Source: an uncultured Lachnospiraceae bacterium (GTDB taxonomy: Bacteria > Bacillota_A > Clostridia > Lachnospirales > Lachnospiraceae). Taken from it: 35,519 nt of DNA. The stretch's first letter is position 1. Every line of letters begins with the position of its first letter. The translations under genes and the position numbers were made by a program. Of this stretch, positions 31,010 to 35,519 are shown in pieces. A model generated the notes under the pieces. That model searched no databases, was not told the DNA's origin, and saw nothing but the letters and a program-made list of their open reading frames with translations. Where the stretch lies: positions 1-35,519 of the forward strand of contig CANOBT010000047.1 in assembly GCA_947564305.1 (NCBI GenBank), given 5' to 3'.

Positions 31010-31073
31010 TGTAAAGCATGTTTTACATTTTTAGTATAGTTAGCTTTACATTAATTGTCAAGTGTATTTTACA
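31010..31073. promoter_or_regulatory. Triple TTTACA operator array of the XRE promoter
   Basis: TTTACA occurs at 31022, 31045 and 31068, exactly 23 bp apart. The copies lie downstream of the -10, in the spacer and upstream of the -35. The first copy is also half of an 18-bp dyad TGTAAA-GCATGT-TTTACA (31010-31027). This is a typical multi-site repressor operator, most likely for the XRE protein (inference). Confidence 0.65.
31033..31061 (-). promoter_or_regulatory. Promoter of the XRE-NatAB operon
   Basis: On the minus strand TTGACA (31061-31056), a 17-bp spacer and TATACT (31038-31033). It is fully interleaved with the TTTACA boxes. The leader to the GTG start is about 110 nt. Confidence 0.8.
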
Positions 31074-31091
31074 TTTTTATTGTAATTCATT

Positions 31092-31132
31092 AAAAAAATG
31101 ACTGTATAGTCTCAAAACTATACAGCCATTTT
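31092..31132 (-). terminator. Terminator of the sorbitol-type dehydrogenase gene
   Basis: CTGTATAGT (31102-31110) pairs with ACTATACAG (31117-31125), extended by AATG/CATT after one mismatch. On the minus strand it is followed by seven T residues. It insulates the dehydrogenase from the XRE promoter. Confidence 0.8.
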
Positions 31133-31164
31133 ACTTTCTCATAATTTAGGAAATCCTTTACATT

Positions 31165-32220
31165 TTATGCATCCTGCGAAATCTTGATCACTGCCTTCAC
31201 AATATCGGCCTTATTATTTACGCTGTAATCCATAGCCTTCTGAGCCTCATCCAGCGGGAAGATATCTGTCACAATCCCTTTCAGGTTTACTTTTCCGGAT
31301 GCAACTGCGTCAATTGCTAACGGATAAATATGACGGTAACGGAAAACAGTCTTAAAGGTCAGCTCTTTGTCCAAAACCAGGCTCATTGGAAGTGTCATTT
31401 CTCCGGTTTTACTGTATCCCACCAGGACAATGTTTGAACCCTTCTTTGCAATCTGGATGGCCTGTCTAGTGGTAATCTCTGTCCCCGCAGTCTCTACAAC
31501 CAAATCCATGCCTTTCCCGTCCGTGAGCTGCAGTGCCCGCTCCAGAACATCCTCTTTTGCCCCGTTGATGACTCCGTCAGCCCCCAGTTCCAATGCCTTT
31601 TCCAAACGCTTCTCCATAATGTCTACCACGTAAACTTCGGACACTCCTCTTGCTTTCAGCGCCATCATGGATACCAGGCCGATACATCCTGCTCCCATCA
31701 CGACCGCCTTCTGTCCCAAATGTGCATCTCCCTGGATTGCAGCATGGAATCCTACTGCCAGAGGTTCGATCAAAGCGCCTTCCAAAGTACTCACATTCTC
31801 CGGCAGTTTGAAGCACAAATCTGCCTCATGTGCCACATATTCCTGAAAAACTCCGTCTACCGGAGGCGTTGCGAAGAATATCACGTCCGGACAGAGGTTA
31901 TATTTTCCCTGCTTGCAGAATTCACAGTGCCCACAAGTCTTCCCAGGCTCCAACGCAACCCTGTCTCCCACCTGCAGATGCTTTACATCCTCACCGACTT
32001 CTACAACCACACCACCCGGTTCATGTCCCAGGACAAAGGGTGGTTCCACCACATAATCCCCAATAGCGCCGGTTTCATAATAGTGCAGGTCTGAACCACA
32101 GATTCCCACATAATCCAGCTTCACCAGAACCTCATTTGCCTTTGGTGAGGGGATGCTTCTTTCCTCAAAGCCCATTTTTCCGATTCCTTCCATAACTGCT
32201 ACTTTCATTTTTCCTTCCAT
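31165..32220 (-). CDS. Zinc-dependent sorbitol/L-iditol-type dehydrogenase
   Basis: This 351-residue MDR dehydrogenase has catalytic zinc ligands C41 (VGICGSDLHYY) and H66-E67 (GHEPGG). A structural zinc cluster uses C96, C99, C102 and C110 (CGHCEFCKQGKYNLC), and the nucleotide loop is MGAGCIG. The C-terminal FRYRHIYPLAIDAVASGKVN is the sorbitol/xylitol dehydrogenase hallmark, so a polyol to ketose oxidation is likely, with NAD+. AGGAGGAAGATATC precedes the start. It has its own promoter containing a TACTTTATTAAA motif also present at the promoter of the adjacent ROK repressor, suggesting joint control. Confidence 0.87.
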   Translation of the reverse strand: MEGKMKVAVMEGIGKMGFEERSIPSPKANEVLVKLDYVGICGSDLHYYETGAIGDYVVEPPFVLGHEPGGVVVEVGEDVKHLQVGDRVALEPGKTCGHCEFCKQGKYNLCPDVIFFATPPVDGVFQEYVAHEADLCFKLPENVSTLEGALIEPLAVGFHAAIQGDAHLGQKAVVMGAGCIGLVSMMALKARGVSEVYVVDIMEKRLEKALELGADGVINGAKEDVLERALQLTDGKGMDLVVETAGTEITTRQAIQIAKKGSNIVLVGYSKTGEMTLPMSLVLDKELTFKTVFRYRHIYPLAIDAVASGKVNLKGIVTDIFPLDEAQKAMDYSVNNKADIVKAVIKISQDA

Positions 32221-32272
32221 GATATCTTCCTCCTGTTTTCATATAATTTCGTAGTTCCGACTATTCGTTAGA

Positions 32273-32332
32273 TACTTTATTAAATAGTTTTATTATGTAT
32301 CTCATGATACATTCAATATCCAAAATTGTCAA
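32273..32332 (-). promoter_or_regulatory. Promoter and operator of the polyol dehydrogenase gene
   Basis: On the minus strand TTGACA (32332-32327), a 17-bp spacer and TATCAT (32309-32304). Downstream, TACTTTATTAAA (32273-32284) repeats the sequence at the ROK promoter. GTATC-TCAT-GATAC overlaps the -10. A repressor bound there would block transcription. Confidence 0.7.
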
Positions 32333-32406
32333 CGCTTTATCATCAAAAATTTTCTTTTCAGCAAAGTGTTAAAATTTAACCGTCCACTTTTAGTAAATAT
32401 GCACAT

Positions 32407-32446
32407 AAAAAGACATCTGTCATTTTAGGAAAATAACGGATGTCTT
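32407..32446 (-). terminator. Terminator of the ROK regulator gene
   Basis: AAGACATCTGT (32410-32420) pairs with ACGGATGTCTT (32436-32446) with one wobble. On the minus strand the stem ends in five T residues. Confidence 0.7.
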
Positions 32447-32478
32447 GTATCTTATTTCTATTTAAAATAATTGTACCT

Positions 32479-33606
32479 TTATACCTGTTCTACAAATTTT
32501 TCAGTCACTTGCAAGGCGGCCCCCAGAGCTGCCGCGCCCACTTTATATTTACATGGTTTTACAAAACTGCCGTCCTCTGAAAATGTATTCCTCTCAGATA
32601 CTTTTTTTCTGATTTCTTCAATATACTCTTCCAGACAGCTTCCCACATATCCGCCCAGGACAATATCGCAGTCCAGAACCATATGAATATTGTTCACTGC
32701 AATGGATAAATATTTCGTATATTCATCCCATGCATCTACCAGTTTCTTTTCTCCCTTTTGCAAACCTTCAAAAAATATTTCCAGTTTTTTATCCGTCAAA
32801 TCAGACAGACATTTCGCTGAACAATATGCATCCAGACAGCCTGTTTTTCCACAATAACAGACACGTCCATCGGGAATCACCGTCATATGCCCCACTTCCC
32901 CGCACCTGAATTCTTTTCCCTGCATCAGATGTCCATCCTGGTACACGGCCCCTCCCACCGTATTGCTCAATGATAAATAAAAAAACGGCATTGATTCTTT
33001 TGAGTGAATCCCCTCTGCATACGCTCCTGCATTAGCATCATTTAGAAAATAGCACGGAAAATGAAAACACTCTTCCACCTCCGCAAATGGAAACGCATTG
33101 ACGTTTAAAACATGAGAACTTGTCACCTTTTTTTTCTGCAGATTCACGATTCCCGGAAAAGAAATCCCAAGCCCCAATATCTTTTCTTTTGCCACAGAAC
33201 AATCTTTTATAAATTCCTCCAGCTTTTGATTTGCTTCTCTAAAATAATCCTGGTCTTTTCTATAGGGGAAATATACTCTCTCATATTTTAGAATCTCTCC
33301 GAGCAGATTGGTCAGCACCATTCCGATATGATTCTGTGTAATATCCAACCCAAGCGCTAACTTGTAATCCGCCACTGCAGCCAGTGCCTTAGCCCGCCTT
33401 CCTCCGGTAGACTGTAATTCTCCAACTTCCTCAATAAGCCCCAGTTCCAACAGCTCTTTCGTGTTCTGTATCACTGTAGGGAGACTCACTTTTAAAGCAT
33501 AGGAAATATCCGGATTTGACACGGTCTTGCATTTGCAGATATATCGGTAAATACGGTTTCTGTTATTTTTTTTCACTTCCATATTTGTAATTTTTGTTTT
33601 TGTCAT
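32479..33606 (-). CDS. ROK-family transcriptional repressor
   Basis: This 375-residue NagC/XylR-type ROK repressor has an N-terminal winged helix (NPDISYALKVSLPTVIQNTK then GLIEEVG, with GGRRAKAL after it). The sugar-kinase-like domain follows, with LGLDITQNHIGMVLTNLLGE and GLGISFPGIV. The ROK zinc site is in GHMTVIPDGRVCYCGKTGCL with further Cys. AGGTGGATGGTTA supports the start. It lies upstream of the polyol dehydrogenase on the same strand but has its own terminator and promoter. The operator dyad shared by both promoters argues that it represses both. A sugar or polyol is the likely inducer (inference). Confidence 0.88.
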   Translation of the reverse strand: MTKTKITNMEVKKNNRNRIYRYICKCKTVSNPDISYALKVSLPTVIQNTKELLELGLIEEVGELQSTGGRRAKALAAVADYKLALGLDITQNHIGMVLTNLLGEILKYERVYFPYRKDQDYFREANQKLEEFIKDCSVAKEKILGLGISFPGIVNLQKKKVTSSHVLNVNAFPFAEVEECFHFPCYFLNDANAGAYAEGIHSKESMPFFYLSLSNTVGGAVYQDGHLMQGKEFRCGEVGHMTVIPDGRVCYCGKTGCLDAYCSAKCLSDLTDKKLEIFFEGLQKGEKKLVDAWDEYTKYLSIAVNNIHMVLDCDIVLGGYVGSCLEEYIEEIRKKVSERNTFSEDGSFVKPCKYKVGAAALGAALQVTEKFVEQV

Positions 33607-33628
33607 TAACCATCCACCTACACTTTAT

Positions 33629-33672
33629 TAAAGTATTTACTTTAGTATAGCATCTAGTGATGAGGATTGCAA
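33629..33672 (-). promoter_or_regulatory. ROK promoter with palindromic operator
   Basis: On the minus strand TTGCAA (33672-33667) and TATACT (33649-33644) are 17 bp apart. Overlapping the start region is a 16-bp palindrome, TAAAGTA-TT-TACTTTA (33629-33644), adjoining ACTTTATTAAA (33622-33632). An autoregulatory operator is likely. Confidence 0.6.
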
Positions 33673-33730
33673 GAAGATATCGCGCACACAGCCCTTGTGA
33701 TAAGCTTCTTTGACACTATCGCACATGAAA

Positions 33731-34717
33731 TCAAAGCGCTATCTTCCTGGCAATTTTTTGAACATCTTGCTCTGTTAAAATCGTCATCATTTCAGAAACT
33801 TTTTTTACAGGCAAACCTGCACGGAGCATTTTTTCAGTAAATTCCAGTTCTTTCTGTTGGGTTACGTTTTTCGTTACATTTTTCGTTACAAATTTTGTAA
33901 CTTCTCTTTCGATTTCCTTTCCATATTGAATTTTCTCTTCTTCAAATAGCTGTCCTACTTTTGTCATCATGATCCACTCCTTAATCTGTTTAGAATCCTC
34001 GTTGGTTATGACCTTATCTGCAAATACCAGTATTCCAGATAGGAGAAAGCGCTGCATATTCTCATCATCCAATGTTTTTGCCATCTCAAAGCAACGATGA
34101 ATACATGCCTGTTTCTCTGATTTTCCTTTATATGTCAGAGGCAATATGATAAATTCCATCTGTTCTTCCTTCGATAATGTCTGATTCTTGCGAAATTTGT
34201 CTTGCAGCCTTTCTTCTATTTTTCTAGAATCCTTTTGAATTAAAAATGCCTCCTCTAGTTGAAATTGAAGACAGCCAATGTCCAATTCTTTTTCGGTCTG
34301 AGCCGGTTCAATATCCGCAGTATAAATAACAATCATTCGAATTTTACAAGGAAAATCTTGTCTCTCTATATTTCGTTTTAAGGTACGAACAATGTGATTA
34401 AGATATTTAATTTTGTTAGAATCCTCATATTTACTCTCATAATCTACCAGTGCAAGTGATTGATCTTCTAGCAAAAACAGATTATCTAGCCGCAGCTCGT
34501 TGGCTTCAATAGCTGGAAGATTGGTAGGCTGCACCCCTATAATCTCCGGAAGTTCTAATCCATAGACAGCAAAGGATTTTCCTTTCAGATTTTCTCCGAA
34601 ATATTTTGTAGCTACATCTTTGTTCTGCCAGGCAATTGCAGAACTTTTTTCGGAATGTTTATTGCTCTTATTTTTTCTCGGATTTTTAACATTCGTCTCT
34701 TTTTTACGCTTTGGCAT
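33731..34717 (-). CDS. Rpn-like PD-(D/E)XK nuclease (putative transposase family)
   Basis: This 328-residue protein begins with a very basic Lys/Asn-rich segment (1-25). Its nuclease core reads ANELRLDNLFLLEDQ with D78, then LALVDYESKY with E94-x-K96, a D...ExK arrangement typical of the Rpn/PDDEXK_2 family. Relatives promote RecA-independent recombination and also act in phage defence. The C-terminal part has a tetrapeptide repeat (VTKF-VTKN-VTKN-VTQQ, coded by a 12-nt DNA repeat at about 33861-33900). A helical tail, MLRAGLPVKKVSEMMTILTE, follows. AAAGGAGGGGCTGA precedes the ATG. It is a stand-alone gene; most genomes carrying this family have several copies. Confidence 0.8.
   Translation of the reverse strand: MPKRKKETNVKNPRKNKSNKHSEKSSAIAWQNKDVATKYFGENLKGKSFAVYGLELPEIIGVQPTNLPAIEANELRLDNLFLLEDQSLALVDYESKYEDSNKIKYLNHIVRTLKRNIERQDFPCKIRMIVIYTADIEPAQTEKELDIGCLQFQLEEAFLIQKDSRKIEERLQDKFRKNQTLSKEEQMEFIILPLTYKGKSEKQACIHRCFEMAKTLDDENMQRFLLSGILVFADKVITNEDSKQIKEWIMMTKVGQLFEEEKIQYGKEIEREVTKFVTKNVTKNVTQQKELEFTEKMLRAGLPVKKVSEMMTILTEQDVQKIARKIAL
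33861..33900 (-). repeat. 12-nt tandem repeat inside the Rpn-like gene
   Basis: About three and a half copies of a 12-nt unit (plus-strand GTTACATTTTTC type) encode VTKx repeats. The unit is a multiple of three, so copy-number change would keep the frame and alter only the linker length. Confidence 0.65.
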
Positions 34718-35111
34718 TCAGCCCCTCCTTTGTATTATATCACATGTCAACAGTTTTTGCAGAAAATTAACGCTATTGATGATATGCTTGCGTTTTGGCA
34801 GTTACTTACTGTGTTACTTCATCAAACTTGTATTTTCCGGCTGAAATGCCATGAAAAACAGACCCCGATACATTAACGTATCTACCGGACAGATAGAATC
34901 ATTTGAAAAATGCTGTCCGTGATGTTGATGTTTTGTTAGTATAACATAAGAGGGCAATGCATACAAGGGACTATTGAAAAACAAATACAAATTGCCTTAT
35001 TTGTGGACTTACTGAAGTGCCGTGATATTTCAAGTTGCTTTTTGAACAAAATCATGATAAACTCATAATTGTTCTATATGGAATTGTTCTAATAGGATTA
35101 GAGGTGATAAA
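34718..35111. other. Intergenic region between Rpn-like and MarR genes
   Basis: 394 bp without a credible gene. It holds a 7-bp perfect hairpin CGGACAG (34886-34892) with CTGTCCG (34913-34919) without a T tract. Before the MarR start, two direct copies of AATTGTTCTA (35067-35076 and 35082-35091) are candidate MarR binding sites. A TATAAT lies just before the Rpn-like gene on the minus strand without a matching -35. Confidence 0.4.
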
Positions 35112-35519
35112 TTGGAAACAAAGGGTGGATTTTATATTACACAGATAAAACAGCTTCAAGATAGGATTTTTGAAAGGCTATTACTCGAAAATGGCATTGA
35201 AATAAGCGGCGGACAGGGAAGAATTTTATTTATTTTATGGAAAACAGATAAGCTTACAATCAGCGAAATAAGTGAAAAAACCTCCCTTGCTAAAAATACA
35301 GTATCCGTTGTAATAAATGGCATGGTTAATAAGGGGATTGTGGAAAGGAATATCAATCCTAAGAATCGCCGCCAGACTATTGTGTCGCTTACAGATTATG
35401 CAAAATCACTACAAGCAAGGTATGAAGCTGTATCACAGCAAATGAACATGTTGTTTTATCAAGGCTTTTCAGAAGAGGAGCAAAAACAATTTGAACAGTA
35501 TCTTGCCCGAATACTGGAA
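35112..35519 (+). CDS. MarR-family transcriptional regulator (partial, runs off the window)
   Basis: A 136-codon open frame starts at TTG 35112 after AGAGGTGATAAA and continues past the window edge. It reads as a MarR winged helix: FYITQIKQLQDRIFERLL, then GQGRILFILWKTDKLTISEI with SEKTSLAKNTVSVVINGMVN as the recognition helices, and GIVERNINPKNRRQTIVSLT as the wing with its usual Asp/Arg loop replaced by NPKNRR. The C-terminal dimer helix is reached (FSEEEQKQFEQYLARILE), so only a few residues are probably missing. Its target may lie beyond the window. Confidence 0.85.
   Translation, partial: METKGGFYITQIKQLQDRIFERLLLENGIEISGGQGRILFILWKTDKLTISEISEKTSLAKNTVSVVINGMVNKGIVERNINPKNRRQTIVSLTDYAKSLQARYEAVSQQMNMLFYQGFSEEEQKQFEQYLARILE

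Noticed and set aside
33861..33900. Short tandem repeats considered as a CRISPR array
   Set aside because: The 12-nt units are contiguous, coding and in frame; there are no spacers or cas genes.
34886..34919. CGGACAG/CTGTCCG hairpin considered as a terminator or small RNA
   Set aside because: Seven base pairs, a 20-nt loop, no U tract and no promoter nearby.

Overview
The window reads as chromosomal accessory DNA of an anaerobic Firmicute, most likely a gut Lachnospiraceae or related Clostridia member (inference). The grounds are dense AGGAGG-type ribosome binding sites, TTGACA-17-TATAAT-type promoters, many small divergent regulator/effector pairs, a GPH sugar symporter, a FeoA-FeoB fusion, a YccF protein and a Tn4451/TnpX-type large serine recombinase. 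I see no rRNA, tRNA or CRISPR array.

Layout. 1-1.7 kb: a GPH-family sugar:cation symporter. 1.8-7.2 kb: a leftward metal operon with a free-standing HMA metallochaperone, a Zn/Cd P1B-ATPase, an ArsR/SmtB-type sensor and FeoAB. It has a strong promoter and two near-identical operator-like sites. 7.3-9.8 kb: two overlapping divergent-type sirtuin paralogs, facing a TetR gene whose leader looks like an attenuator. 10-13 kb: an Fe-S flavoprotein, a TetR gene, a frameshifted DUF401-type permease and a CGGC-domain protein. 13-15.5 kb: a MATE exporter divergent from a LysR gene. 15.6-21.3 kb: a 937-residue fusion of a 2,4-dienoyl-CoA-reductase/old-yellow-enzyme protein with an acetoacetate-decarboxylase-like domain, followed by a zinc alcohol dehydrogenase and a divergent PucR-type regulator. 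This is the most unusual locus. 21.4-23.9 kb: a small recombinase element abutting a stump of an ABC substrate-binding protein. 24-26 kb: a YitT/YczE-like membrane protein and a divergent LysR gene.

26-31 kb: a YccF gene and an unknown 140-residue protein behind a leader that resembles a yybP-ykoY (Mn2+) riboswitch with an overlapping terminator. A secreted Cys/His/Gly-rich protein follows, then an XRE - membrane protein - NatA - NatB-type ABC operon whose promoter carries three TTTACA boxes spaced exactly 23 bp. 31-35.5 kb: a sorbitol/L-iditol-type dehydrogenase and a ROK repressor sharing an operator-like motif, a PD-(D/E)XK Rpn-like nuclease and a partial MarR regulator running off the end.

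How the genes fit together (inference). The window is a chain of small independent regulons for metal handling, redox and xenobiotic stress, efflux and substrate reduction, each with its own local regulator. The promoters, operators and hairpins were found by eye. Domain assignments rest on motif recognition, without a database search.
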